Shown: in pieces, positions 36,317 through 44,952 of the stretch
How the letters are laid out: the number at the start of each line of letters is the position of its first letter
Numbering within the stretch: the first letter of the stretch is position 1
Source of the DNA: Phycisphaerales bacterium
GTDB taxonomy: Bacteria; Planctomycetota; Phycisphaerae; UBA1845
Direction: 5' to 3'
Assembly (NCBI GenBank): GCA_020639095.1
Contig: JACKHH010000001.1
Location: forward strand, 243,821 to 307,820
DNA: 64,000 nucleotides
Position numbers and translations under genes: made by a program
Notes under the pieces: generated by a model
Database searches by the model: none
Told to the model about the DNA's origin: nothing
What the model saw: only the letters and a program-made list of their open reading frames with translations

Positions 36317-36829
36317 CTATGCCATGGAGACGGCTTGGCGGATTAGGGCGTGGCGTTGCGAGCCGGATTGGCCCACGCCCATTTCGAGGACCTTGCCGCT
36401 ATCGGCAGTGATGTTGCCGAAGTGGCGCTGGAGCGCGATGCCCTCGACCTCTTCGTCCTCGCTGGGCAGTTCCGATTCGGAGAACGAACCGAAGAGCGTG
36501 AGCGACATCAGCGAACTGCTCTGGTAGCGGTCGAGTTCCGCGAGGTAGCGGTCCCAGTCGCTGTCGTGGAGCGTGCCGGAGCGGATGGCTTCGCGGAGGT
36601 CGAGGAACTCTTCCGCGAGCGTGGGGCACTTGATCTCGGTGGCGCCGAAGACGGTGATGAAGATGAGCTTCGGCGGGGCAACCAAGCCGCGACTCACCTT
36701 CTGAGCGGTGATGATCTGACGCGCGAGGGTCGGGCGGTGGAGCGAGCAGCTGCCAAAGACCGTAAAGCAGGCCTTCTTTTCGGCTCCGAATGGGCCCTCA
36801 TAGCCGCCGAATATGCAAAGCTGCAACAT
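36317..36829 (-). CDS. Conserved-looking small protein with three FG-motif repeats
   Basis: Encodes 170 residues from ATG 36829, with GGAGGTG 7-8 bases upstream. Three related segments each have a short hydrophobic beta phrase ending in FG: CFTVFGSCSLHRPTLARQI, IFITVFGATEIKCPTLAEEF and SLTLFGSFSESELPSEDEEV. These are separated by 40-50 residues and resemble stacked beta turns, loosely like LiaF/DUF1707-associated C-terminal domains. No signal peptide or transmembrane helix is visible. The repeat structure and good ribosome binding site support a real gene. Function unknown. Confidence 0.6.
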   Translation of the reverse strand: MLQLCIFGGYEGPFGAEKKACFTVFGSCSLHRPTLARQIITAQKVSRGLVAPPKLIFITVFGATEIKCPTLAEEFLDLREAIRSGTLHDSDWDRYLAELDRYQSSSLMSLTLFGSFSESELPSEDEEVEGIALQRHFGNITADSGKVLEMGVGQSGSQRHALIRQAVSMA

Positions 36830-37202
36830 GGTGTAACACCTCCGACGCGGTCGATTCGGCACCGGCCTGCCGCCAGCACCGGGCTATCCCAGTATTCGGC
36901 TACCGGGCCGGGATATTTCACCCCCCTGCCGATGGCGGTTCGGGCGGGTCGATTGTGGTGCAGGCATCCTGCCCGCCTGGCAGGTGTCGAGCCTTCGACC
37001 GCAGGGGCTTCCTCGCCTTCTGACGAGCTTGGTTTCCTGACTCGGTTTGGGCAGGACGCCCGATACTTCTTTGTTCTGCCTTCTGCGTTCTTGCTTCTGC
37101 CTTTTTCCCCCGCTCCCTGACAGTCGCGGCTCGGATTGGTCTTCCGGGCTGGAAGGCATCACCACAGTGTTTTGCCCGCGACCTTGCCATCTTCTCCCGG
37201 CC
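36830..37202. other. Intergenic region with two dispersed repeats
   Basis: No gene supported. It carries a TGTGGTGCAGGCATCCTGCC repeat (about 36953-36992) and a full copy of the composite element (37070-37138: TTGTTCTGCCTTCTGCG...CTCCCTGACAG, TCGCGGCTCGGATT). The first also occurs at 48698-48780. Confidence 0.65.
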
Positions 37203-37586
37203 CTAGGGGACGCGGAAGTCTGGTAGCGGGATGGTTACTTCCTGGTGTACGCGGAGGCGCAGGGTTTGCATCCGCGTGGTGGCGGGGTTCGCCCTGGGCA
37301 ATCCCGCCTGCTCGCGGGCTTCGTCGAACGCGTGCAGCCACTGGTGCTGATCCGACAGCGTCGCGAGCATGATTTCGAACGTTCGGGCGGTGCCATCCGA
37401 GGTGTCGCAGAAGCCCGCGACGTGTTCGAGCAGCACGTCGTCGAGATCGAGATGGGCTTCGGTCATTTGCGGCAGCGCGCGTTCGGTGAGTTCGGCGAAC
37501 GCGGCGCGCAGCATGCGCGCGTCGACAGCGGACAGGAGCGCGTCGAGGTCGCGGGTACGTTCACAGAAGATGCGGGTGTCGCGCAT
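37203..37586 (-). CDS. Hypothetical protein downstream of the kinase/deoxyribosyltransferase-like gene
   Basis: Encodes 127 residues; GAGG precedes ATG 37586 by about 7 bases. It is charged and mostly helical (RTRDLDALLSAVDARMLRAAF, TRMQTLRLRVHQEVT) with no signal peptide, metal motif or recognisable domain. It starts 12 bases after the stop of the larger gene at 37599-38798, so the two are almost certainly one transcription unit. The tight spacing suggests a partner or accessory role, but I do not recognise the family. Confidence 0.6.
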   Translation of the reverse strand: MRDTRIFCERTRDLDALLSAVDARMLRAAFAELTERALPQMTEAHLDLDDVLLEHVAGFCDTSDGTARTFEIMLATLSDQHQWLHAFDEAREQAGLPRANPATTRMQTLRLRVHQEVTIPLPDFRVP

Positions 37587-37598
37587 GCCGCGACCTCA

Positions 37599-38798
37599 CT
37601 AGCCGAAGCGGCCTCGCTCGCGCGGGACACGCTTGGCTTGCAGAAGATCGAGTTGGAAATCGCCGATGTAGTTCTTTTTCTGAAAGTAGCTCAACGCCTC
37701 CTCGACGCTGACGAACACTTCCGTCGCGGTCTCGGTGATGAACGGCGAAGGCTCGCACGCTGGCTTCCAGACGACGTACACTTCTTTTGTGTTTTCCCAA
37801 GCGTGCTGGAGTTCGCGTTCCACGCCGCTGGACAGGCCGGGCTTGCCACCGGGCAGTTCGGGCACGAAGCTGACGATCATGTCCGACTGATCGATGAGCT
37901 TGAAATCGCGGGCGTAAATCTGCCCGTCGATGTCACCGGCGACGTTGGTGACGTCGGCGACGTCGAGTTCGATGTCGCGGCCATTGGCTTCGATGGTGAT
38001 GGTGCGCTCGCCCTTTTTGGTCGCTTCACCGGCTTCAAAGAGCAAACGCTTTTCGTCGAGGTCGCCGGGATCGAAGGTGATGAAGTGCTCCGCGAGGGCT
38101 TCGCGGAAAGTATCGATTTCCGCGAGCACGTCGGGCATGTCCATCACGTGCGTCATGGGGAACGAGGGGTACACCTTCTTGCGGTGGTTCTCGAACATCA
38201 GGCGGTAGAGCGTGCGGGCTGCGTCCTCCTCATTGGCCCGCGCGAGGATCAGCGCGTGACCATAGCCGCGGATGGCTTCCGCCATGCTCTCGGTGACGAC
38301 CATTTCCTCCTCGCGCCACACCAGGATGTCCTTGAGCGTGTGCCGGACGTCGTGGTCGCGGGCAAGCCGTTCGTGTACGGCATCAACGTTGTCCACGAAG
38401 GTGACGTAGAGGTCGGCATCAAAGGCCTTCATCTGGTCGAAGTCGTAGGCGTGGAACAGCCCGTGCTTCCAGCGGAAGGTCGCGTGGGTGTTCACAATGA
38501 TGTTCTGCTTCTGCTCCGCCATCACCAGCAGGTCCTTGAAGACGCTGCGGCGAAGCGAGTCGAGCCGCGGTTTGGGCAGGTCGAGGATGCGACCGGCTTT
38601 TACGTCCGGAGCCTCGGCGTACATCTTGTCGCCGACGTGAAAGGGGGTGATTTCGACGCCCTGCTTGGACGCGAGGGCCACCACCTTGTCCACGAAGGCC
38701 TTCTTGTCGAGGCCCACCTGCCCGGTCAGCACGACGCGAACGCCACTGCGTTGCTGCCGGCCGAAGAGATTGTCCTGGTTTGGATTTGTTGATGCCAT
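37599..38798 (-). CDS. P-loop kinase-like protein fused to a nucleoside 2-deoxyribosyltransferase-like domain
   Basis: Encodes 399 residues. The N-terminal part (about 18-230) resembles an adenylate-kinase-type P-loop fold. VVLTGQVGLDKKAF is a Walker A variant (GxxGxxKK) without the usual terminal Ser/Thr, and NIIVNTHATF sits in the position of the following strand. The C-terminal part (about 280-375), with DGQIYARDFKLIDQSDMIV and SSGVERELQHAWENTKEVYV, resembles nucleoside 2-deoxyribosyltransferase, with Glu in VEREL as the candidate nucleophile. I infer a nucleotide-metabolism or nucleotide-sensing role. The domain assignments rest on motif shape, not alignment. It is followed after 12 bases by a small hypothetical gene. 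Confidence 0.6.
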   Translation of the reverse strand: MASTNPNQDNLFGRQQRSGVRVVLTGQVGLDKKAFVDKVVALASKQGVEITPFHVGDKMYAEAPDVKAGRILDLPKPRLDSLRRSVFKDLLVMAEQKQNIIVNTHATFRWKHGLFHAYDFDQMKAFDADLYVTFVDNVDAVHERLARDHDVRHTLKDILVWREEEMVVTESMAEAIRGYGHALILARANEEDAARTLYRLMFENHRKKVYPSFPMTHVMDMPDVLAEIDTFREALAEHFITFDPGDLDEKRLLFEAGEATKKGERTITIEANGRDIELDVADVTNVAGDIDGQIYARDFKLIDQSDMIVSFVPELPGGKPGLSSGVERELQHAWENTKEVYVVWKPACEPSPFITETATEVFVSVEEALSYFQKKNYIGDFQLDLLQAKRVPRERGRFG

Positions 38799-38934
38799 GG
38801 CGCGATTCTAACAGGGATTCGCCTTCCGGGACAAGTTAACCGGTGGGATCAGATTCGGGTCGCCGGAACGGGGCGCAGAGTCGCGGATATCCGGGCTGTT
38901 GCGGCGGTGTCAGATGGTTGGCAATGGGGTTGTG

Positions 38935-39459
38935 CTATCGGCCGGCGAATTCGACGGGGTCGGCGAATTCCTGGACCCAGTACCAGCCGTGCTCTCCGCC
39001 CTCGCGGACGGCGATGCCGACCTCACGCCATTCGGGCGAGAGGATGTTGGCGCGGTGGGCGTCGCTGGCGAGCCAATCGGCGACGACCTCATCAGCCGAC
39101 GCCTGACCGGCAGCGAGATTTTCACCCATGGCATAGTAGATGTAGCCCGCCGTGGTGAGGCGCTCACCCGGAGAGACTTCGTCGGTCGGGTTGGTGTGCG
39201 CGAGGAACCTGTCGGTGATCATCTCGCAGGCGAAATCGTCAGCCACGGCGGAGAGCAGTGGATCGATCACCAGCGGTTCGAGCTTGTTGGCGGCGCGGAC
39301 TTCGTTGACTTTCGCCAAGACCTCTTCGATCAGGGTCGATTCGTTGTCGAGGGTGCGGCAGGTGTATTTCGCGTCGGCATCATCCGCCGATGGGGTCGCC
39401 GTCGAGGTGCAACCTGCCGCCAGTGCGACGAGCAGTGCTGTACCTACAAACTTGGTCAT
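38935..39459 (-). CDS. CAP/SCP-domain lipoprotein
   Basis: Encodes 174 residues from ATG 39459; an upstream in-frame ATG at 39480 is less likely because it would lengthen the signal peptide. The start MTKFVGTALLVALAAGC has a lipobox with Cys at residue 17. The mature part is a CAP (CRISP/SCP/allergen) domain: EEVLAKVNEVRAANKLEPLVID, ENLAAGQASADEVVADWLASDAHRANIL, and REVGIAV...WYWVQEFA. The conserved His of HTNP and HRANIL and the Glu of GENLA are kept. Such lipoproteins are attached to the envelope; their activity is not settled. Confidence 0.85.
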   Translation of the reverse strand: MTKFVGTALLVALAAGCTSTATPSADDADAKYTCRTLDNESTLIEEVLAKVNEVRAANKLEPLVIDPLLSAVADDFACEMITDRFLAHTNPTDEVSPGERLTTAGYIYYAMGENLAAGQASADEVVADWLASDAHRANILSPEWREVGIAVREGGEHGWYWVQEFADPVEFAGR

Positions 39460-39626
39460 CGCGATCACCCGATCAGCCAAAGGATGGACGCCGCATCAGC
39501 GTCCCGTGAATTCAATAAAAGCAAGGCACCCCTGCCAGACAGATAAGTCTACGGGATTGTAGGTGGCGGAACAACGCGGTTCCCGAGGCCGCGACGTAAC
39601 GTCAGCGCAACGCCGCAGTTACGAAA

Positions 39627-41255
39627 TCACTCGCGGCGCAGAACCATGATAGTGATATCGTCAGGCTGCCTTCCATCCTTGAAGAAGCCTCGCAGGTCGC
39701 TCAGCAGGTCCGCCAACGCGGTCGACGCGGACTGCCCATAACCATCGGCGAGGGCTTCGGTGAATTGCTCCTCGTCGAGCGTTTTGCCGGACGCATCGCT
39801 GACAGTAAGGCAGCCAGGGGAATAGAGGACCAGTGAATCGCCTTCGTTGAGCCTACCGGCTGCGGACTCGTAAACATGGTCCTTCACCGCGCCCACCTCC
39901 GGCGTCCCGGCAGTCACCAGCGACCGAAGTTGGCCGCGCTGGCCGACGGCGAGGGCGCCGAACTTTCCCGCGGAGGCGAACTGCATCGCACCGGTGTTGG
40001 GATTCATCACCAGTCCGATGCCGCGCAGCGTCGCGGGATGCTTGGGGTCGAAGAGCAACCAGTTCAGTGCGCGGTGCAGCACGTGCGGCGGATCGGCGTG
40101 CAGACCGGCGAAGCGGAACGCGGAACGCACCTCAGCCATCGCGAGCGCGGCAGTGGTCGGTGAACCGGACACGTGGCCGCAGAGGAAGGCGGCGAGCCCG
40201 TTGGGCATGCGCATGACGTCGTAGATGTCACCGGCGGAATCGAGTCCGGGCTTGCAGTAGATGGCGAGTTGCAAAGCATCCCACTGCGGGACGTCGGTCG
40301 GGTCCATCACGGATTGCAGTTCGCGCATGAACGACAGCTCGCCGGCGACGATCGCTTCCTGCAATTTGAGCTGCTCGCGGACGACGAGTTCGAGTTGGCG
40401 CGCGACGGCAAAGCCGAGCACGGTGAAAAGGTCGAGATGTTCCTCGCCGAAGGGCGCATCGTTGGCACTGCGATCCATGTAGAGCATGCCGAGGATGGCT
40501 TTGCCCCCGCGCAGGGGAATCGCCATCACGGAACCGATACCCGGTTGATCGTCGTCCGGGCAGCAGACGAACTGGCCGCGTTCGCAGCAGCGGAAGAGGT
40601 AGGTGTTGAGTCGCGGAGGATCGCCACCGGCTCTGCCATCGGCGAGGCGCGATTCGGCGAACTCCATCCGGCCATAGCCGTGACGACGCGCGCCCATCCA
40701 GACCTGGTGCGGTTTGAAATGTTTAAACAGCGCGGTGATGGTCGCAGCCATCAGGCCCGCGAGGTCGATGCACTCGTGCATGGAAAATGCGAACGCGGTG
40801 GCTGTCTGGGGAAAACCAGCAGGCAGTGTGACGTCGTTGTCGGCGTGCGGGCGAATGACGGACCCGGGCGGCAGCGGGTGCGCCCGGATACGGGCTGCGT
40901 CTTCGAGGATCGCGGAGCGCGGCGCGTTCGCGTCGGCATCGTCGGTGAACACACGGAGTCGAAAGCGAGCCAGCTGGATCTCGTCGTTGTGGGCGATGGC
41001 GGCGCCTTCGGCGGCTTCCAGGGCGTTGAGGTAGATGCGCGTGAAAGACGCGGACGAGCCTTCGGGCACCGGGCAAAACGCGACACACCAGGAATGATCC
41101 TCGCGGCGGCAGAGGCGAAAATGTTCCTCGGCGACGCGGATGTCGGGCAGGTAAACGTGGCAGTCGGGATCGGAACCGATGGAGACGACCTCGACGGCAT
41201 CGTCGATGTCGGCGGTGCGTACATTCCTCGTGTCATCATGGATGACGATGTGCAT
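39627..41255 (-). CDS. SpoIIE-type protein phosphatase with FHA-like and GAF-like domains
   Basis: Encodes 542 residues from ATG 41255 (GGCGGG upstream). Residues about 1-100 look like a degenerate FHA domain (IGSDPDCHVYLPD...EEHF). A GAF-like domain follows (about 135-310, with SVMAIPLRGGKAILGMLYMD). A linker coiled helix (EQLKLQEAIVAGELSFMREL) leads to a SpoIIE/RsbU PP2C domain (about 345-542) with DSAGDIYDVMR, FCGHVSG, DSLVLYSPG and the terminal DDITIMVLRRE. Metal-binding Asp residues are present. Such phosphatases reverse Ser/Thr phosphorylation of anti-sigma antagonists. No antagonist gene is adjacent. Confidence 0.85.
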   Translation of the reverse strand: MHIVIHDDTRNVRTADIDDAVEVVSIGSDPDCHVYLPDIRVAEEHFRLCRREDHSWCVAFCPVPEGSSASFTRIYLNALEAAEGAAIAHNDEIQLARFRLRVFTDDADANAPRSAILEDAARIRAHPLPPGSVIRPHADNDVTLPAGFPQTATAFAFSMHECIDLAGLMAATITALFKHFKPHQVWMGARRHGYGRMEFAESRLADGRAGGDPPRLNTYLFRCCERGQFVCCPDDDQPGIGSVMAIPLRGGKAILGMLYMDRSANDAPFGEEHLDLFTVLGFAVARQLELVVREQLKLQEAIVAGELSFMRELQSVMDPTDVPQWDALQLAIYCKPGLDSAGDIYDVMRMPNGLAAFLCGHVSGSPTTAALAMAEVRSAFRFAGLHADPPHVLHRALNWLLFDPKHPATLRGIGLVMNPNTGAMQFASAGKFGALAVGQRGQLRSLVTAGTPEVGAVKDHVYESAAGRLNEGDSLVLYSPGCLTVSDASGKTLDEEQFTEALADGYGQSASTALADLLSDLRGFFKDGRQPDDITIMVLRRE

Positions 41256-41517
41256 ACTTGGCCCGCCTGATCGTGCGCGGCGACGCTGGTTCGCCGAGGG
41301 CCTGTGTCTCGACCCATTGTTCGCAATCGAGTATACCAAGCGCTACAATCGATCGAAAGTAGCGACTTGCCCGCCGAAGAAAAGTGGCGATTGGCGAAGC
41401 AAGTCGGGATGAAAAAACGATCCAACCTGCCGTGAAAATCGTAATACGAATAGATTGGTTCTTTTAGTAGTTGGCGCGACGCGAGCGACCAACAGCACCG
41501 CTGCAACGAGGAGCACG

Positions 41518-42360
41518 ATGAGCGATCGAACCCTGCTGCTGGGCCACAGCCCCGACCCGGATGACGCGTTTATGTTTTATGGCTTGGCGACCGATCGTGT
41601 CGATGCGCGCGGTTGGCACTTCGAGCACGTGCTTCAGGACATTCAAACGCTCAACGATCGCGCGACGCGCGGCGAACTGCACATCACGGCAGTCAGCATT
41701 CACGCGTATCCGTACGTCGCGGACAAGTATGCGCTGACCGCATGTGGTTCGAGCATGGGCGACGGGTACGGGCCGATGGTGGTGGCGCGCGAGAAAGTGA
41801 GCGTGGAGGGGCTGCGGGGCAAGACGATCGCGGTACCCGGTCTGACGACGACCGCCATCCTCGCGCTCAAGCTGCTCTTGGGCAAGGACGCGTTCACGCC
41901 GGTGGTGATCCCCTTCGACGAGATTCTGTCGTACGTCGAAAAGGGCAATGCCGACGCGGGCCTGATCATTCACGAGGGTCAGTTGACCTACGGCAATCAC
42001 GGCTTGCAGTGCATCGTCGATCTCGGCGCGTGGTGGAAAAACGAAACGCAGCTTCCCCTGCCGCTCGGGGGCAACTGCATCCGTCGCGATCTCGGGCCCG
42101 ACGCGATGCGCGAGGTCACCGCCATCCTCAAGAAGAGCATTCAGTTCAGCCTCGACCATCGCGAAGAAGCCGTGCAACACGCGTTGAAGTATGCCCGCGA
42201 CATGGGCGCAGACCTCGCGGACCGCTTCGTCGGCATGTACGTCAATGATTGGACGATCGACTATGGCAGCGTCGGCAGGCGCGCGGTGGAAACGCTGCTG
42301 GAGCGCGGCGCGGAGGCGGGCATCGTAAAGCCGATCGGAGCGATCGACTTTATTGGTTAA
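41518..42360 (+). CDS. mqnD: MqnD: 1,4-dihydroxy-6-naphthoate synthase
   Basis: Encodes 280 residues from ATG 41518, preceded by GAGGAG. The N terminus SDRTLLLGHSPDPDDAFMFY matches the SPDPDD(A/T)F signature of MqnD-type proteins, and the substrate-binding-protein-like fold continues with VSIHAYPYVADKYAL, IAVPGLTTTA and NADAGLIIHEGQLTY. MqnD converts cyclic dehypoxanthine futalosine to 1,4-dihydroxy-6-naphthoate in the futalosine route to menaquinone. MqnA is a close relative, but the length and LIIHEGQ phrase favour MqnD. No other menaquinone gene is adjacent. The spacer before it separates divergent genes. Confidence 0.85.
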   Translation: MSDRTLLLGHSPDPDDAFMFYGLATDRVDARGWHFEHVLQDIQTLNDRATRGELHITAVSIHAYPYVADKYALTACGSSMGDGYGPMVVAREKVSVEGLRGKTIAVPGLTTTAILALKLLLGKDAFTPVVIPFDEILSYVEKGNADAGLIIHEGQLTYGNHGLQCIVDLGAWWKNETQLPLPLGGNCIRRDLGPDAMREVTAILKKSIQFSLDHREEAVQHALKYARDMGADLADRFVGMYVNDWTIDYGSVGRRAVETLLERGAEAGIVKPIGAIDFIG

Positions 42361-42363
42361 TTG

Positions 42364-42412
42364 AGTCCAAGGTCGAAGGTCCAAAGTCCAAGGTCAAACG
42401 TTGAAAGTCCTA
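42364..42412. repeat. GTCCAAGGTC-type short tandem filler
   Basis: About 49 bases of imperfect 7-10-base direct repeats on the theme AGTCCAAGGTC / GAAGGTCCAAAGTCCAAGG, between mqnD and nadE. The filler lies just upstream of the nadE start and would be part of its leader if the two genes share a transcript. Confidence 0.7.
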
Positions 42413-42453
42413 GTCGGGTCCGCTTGGCGCGACCTGCGATATGGGTGCGCACC

Positions 42454-44106
42454 ATGCGAATTGCTCTGGCGCAGATCAATCCGATTGTTGGGGACATTGC
42501 CGGGAACTGCGAACTGATCGTTCGCGAGTTGGATCGCGCGACGGCGCAGGGCGCGGACCTGGTGGTGTTTCCCGAGCTTGCCATCACGGGCTACCCGCCA
42601 AAGGACTTGCTGCTCAAGCCTGATTTTGTGCGACGCAATGTGGCGGCGGTCGAGCAACTTGCGACACAGTGCCAGGAAGTTGTCGCAATCATTGGATTCG
42701 CCCAGCCCGTCGTCGATGGCGACATGCGGCGCATGCACAACGCAGCCGCGGTCTGTGCCAATGGACGGGTACTGCACACCCACGCCAAGAAGTTGCTGCC
42801 GACATACGACGTGTTCGATGAAACGCGCTACTTCGCACCTGGAGAGAATTCCACGGTCGAAACGCTCACGCTCGGCGGGCGCGCGGTGCGCGTGGGGTTC
42901 AGCATCTGCGAGGACCTGTGGAGCCACGAGTTGATCGGGGGGCATCGGCGGTACTCGGCTGACCCGCTGGGGGCGCTTGCGAAACAGGGCGCGGAACTGC
43001 TCGTGAATCTTTCGGCATCGCCGTTCTCCGTGGGCAAGCCTGGGCGGCGACGGGACATTTTCAAGGAGCAGGTGCTGCGCCTGGGGTTGCCGTTGGTGTA
43101 CGTGAATCAGGTGGGTGGAAACGATGACCTGATCTTCGACGGCGGCAGCGCGTACTTCTCGGCTGACGGTGTGGTGCAGGCGCAGGCAAAATACTTCGCG
43201 AGTGATCTGCTGGTCTGCGATACGCATGCGCTGTCCGACGCCCGTCGCGAAACGCTTCCCGATGATCTTGCGAGCGTGCGTCAGGCGCTGGTGTTGGGCA
43301 CGCGCGACTATGTGCGCAAGTGCGGGTTCAAGGACGTGGTGGTCGGTTTGAGCGGCGGCATCGACTCGGCAGTCACCGCAGCCATTGCGACGCAAGCGCT
43401 CGGCGCGGAACGGGTACACGGGGTGGCGATGCCTTCGCGCTTCAGCAGCGCGCACAGTCTCGCGGACGCGGAGCAGTTGGCGAAAAACCTGGGGATCGAT
43501 TATCGCGTGATTGCGATTGAGGATTGCCATACCGCGTTTGAGAAGGTGTTGGCGCCGCACTTTGGCGATCGACCCGCGGACGTCGCCGAGGAAAACATTC
43601 AGGCGCGGACGCGGGGCAACCTGCTGATGGCGCTGTCGAACAAGTTTGGCTGGCTGCTGCTGACGACCGGGAACAAGAGTGAGATGGCGGTGGGCTACTG
43701 CACGTTGTACGGCGACATGAGCGGGGGGCTGGCGGTGATCAGCGACGTGCCCAAGACGATGGTGTATGCGTTGGCACGGCGGATGAATGCGGCTGCGGGT
43801 CGCGCGGTCATTCCGGAGTCGACACTGAGCAAGGCGCCATCGGCAGAGCTGCGTGAGAACCAGACGGATCAGGACTCACTGCCGCCGTACGACGTGCTGG
43901 ACGCGATTCTGGCGGAGTACGTGGAGGGCGAGGCGTCGGTCGAGGAACTGACGCGCAAGGGGTTCGATGCCACGACGGTGGCACGCGTGGCCCGGCTTGT
44001 GGATCGCAATGAGTACAAGCGAAAGCAGGCTGCGACGGGTCTGAAGGTCACTTCTCGCGCGTTTGGTTCGGGTAGACGAATGCCGATCGCGGCGCGATAC
44101 GAGTAA
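42454..44106 (+). CDS. nadE: Glutamine-dependent NAD+ synthetase
   Basis: Encodes 550 residues from ATG 42454. The N-terminal nitrilase-type glutaminase domain (about 1-260) has its triad as Glu41 (PELAIT), Lys113 (AKKLLPTYDVFDE) and Cys152 (SICEDLW). The C-terminal synthetase domain has the ATP-PP loop LSGGIDS (298-304), TTGNKSEMAVGYCTLYGDM and the end segment LVDRNEYKRKQAA. It makes NAD+ from deamido-NAD using glutamine nitrogen. Length and domain order fit the two-domain form. It lies 93 bases after mqnD and could share its promoter. The product is complete with no missing residue. Confidence 0.95.
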   Translation: MRIALAQINPIVGDIAGNCELIVRELDRATAQGADLVVFPELAITGYPPKDLLLKPDFVRRNVAAVEQLATQCQEVVAIIGFAQPVVDGDMRRMHNAAAVCANGRVLHTHAKKLLPTYDVFDETRYFAPGENSTVETLTLGGRAVRVGFSICEDLWSHELIGGHRRYSADPLGALAKQGAELLVNLSASPFSVGKPGRRRDIFKEQVLRLGLPLVYVNQVGGNDDLIFDGGSAYFSADGVVQAQAKYFASDLLVCDTHALSDARRETLPDDLASVRQALVLGTRDYVRKCGFKDVVVGLSGGIDSAVTAAIATQALGAERVHGVAMPSRFSSAHSLADAEQLAKNLGIDYRVIAIEDCHTAFEKVLAPHFGDRPADVAEENIQARTRGNLLMALSNKFGWLLLTTGNKSEMAVGYCTLYGDMSGGLAVISDVPKTMVYALARRMNAAAGRAVIPESTLSKAPSAELRENQTDQDSLPPYDVLDAILAEYVEGEASVEELTRKGFDATTVARVARLVDRNEYKRKQAATGLKVTSRAFGSGRRMPIAARYE

Positions 44107-44183
44107 TCTGGGGTATTGGCTGGCATCGGCGCCCACATCCGTCCCAGTTGCAAGTCTGACAGACCAGCGAATGTAAAAATAGA

Positions 44184-44223
44184 GAAAGGAAGGTGCCGCC
44201 GTGGCGAGGAGCACCTTCCTTTC
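44184..44223. terminator. 13-bp hairpin between nadE and the H1-like gene
   Basis: A perfect 13-bp stem (44184-44196 with 44211-44223) and a 14-base loop lie between convergent genes. On the minus strand it is followed by TCTCTATTTTT, so it should terminate the H1-like transcript. No T run follows on the plus strand; nadE termination here is possible but weaker. Confidence 0.75.
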
Positions 44224-44346
44224 GGGTCGACCGCGTGATAGCGGTCGAATGTCTTGCGACAACTGAAACGGGCGCGGGGCGATCGACCAGAAGCCGTGGC
44301 GCATGGTCCGCTCGTCGCCCGCGTGCCCGATGACCGGACGCATCAC

Positions 44347-44547
44347 CTACTTCTTGGCTTTGCGTTTCTTCCGGCGCTTCGTTGTCTTCTTTGCCGCACC
44401 AGCGGCCTTCTTGGCTTTTTTACGTTTGACTTTCTTCTTGGCCGTCTTCTTTGCAGCGGTCTTCTTGGCCTTCTTCGTAGCCTTTTTCCGCTTCTTTGCG
44501 GCCTTCTTCGTTGTTGCTTTCTTTGCAGCTTTGCGTTTCTTGGCCAT
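44347..44547 (-). CDS. Small Lys/Ala-rich histone H1-like DNA-binding protein
   Basis: Encodes 66 residues, almost entirely Lys, Ala, Arg and Thr (MAKKRKAAKKATTKKAAKK...KRRKKRKAKK). ATG 44547 is chosen because AAGGAGG lies about 8 bases upstream; an ATG at 44553 is too close to it. The composition matches bacterial Hc1/AlgP-type histone H1-like peptides that compact or bridge DNA through their basic charge. There is no globular domain. A TTGACA promoter lies upstream and a strong terminator downstream, so it is its own transcription unit. Confidence 0.75.
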   Translation of the reverse strand: MAKKRKAAKKATTKKAAKKRKKATKKAKKTAAKKTAKKKVKRKKAKKAAGAAKKTTKRRKKRKAKK

Positions 44548-44574
44548 GTGCATGACCTCCTTTCTCGATCGGAA

Positions 44575-44602
44575 ATGGTACCCCCGTCCTAAGGGGTGTC
44601 AA
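44575..44602 (-). promoter_or_regulatory. Putative promoter of the H1-like gene
   Basis: On the minus strand TTGACA (44602-44597) and TACCAT (44580-44575) are separated by 16 bases; the -35 is a full consensus match. The AAGGAGG ribosome site and ATG 44547 follow about 20-30 bases later. Confidence 0.5.
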
Positions 44603-44952
44603 AAGTTTTTTTCAAAATTTCAACGTTTCTTGCTTGCATCGGCGCGCGATGTTTTCGCAGTTGCCGTCTCTCAATTGCGCCGCGCATCCAGTGAATTTTC
44701 ATTCGTGCGCGGCGCGCGAACGGCCTCGTTTAACGCTTTTGCGCATCGCGAAATTCTTTCGCGAACACCCGATGACCGACAGCGCAAAACCGTGTCCGAC
44801 ACCGCTTCAACAACCTGGTAAGCGGTATCGGTTTGCCTTTCCATCGGTTCGCGATAACGATATCGTTTAATCTAAAGCGCCATGAATTGATGATTTCGTG
44901 TGGTTCGACACCTGCTGAACCGCGCATGAATGCTCGCGAAGGGAGTACCAAG
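44603..44952. other. Gene-free region, locally A/T-richer, upstream of folE
   Basis: No supported gene. It includes an A/T-rich stretch at about 44600-44640 and a 12-bp palindrome AACGATATCGTT at 44856-44867, about 90 bases before folE. The palindrome could be an operator, but no known binding site matches with confidence. Confidence 0.45.

Noticed and set aside
37245..38792. 515-codon plus-strand open frame
   Set aside because: Covers both minus-strand genes at 37203-38798 and has shadow-like composition; no ribosome binding site.
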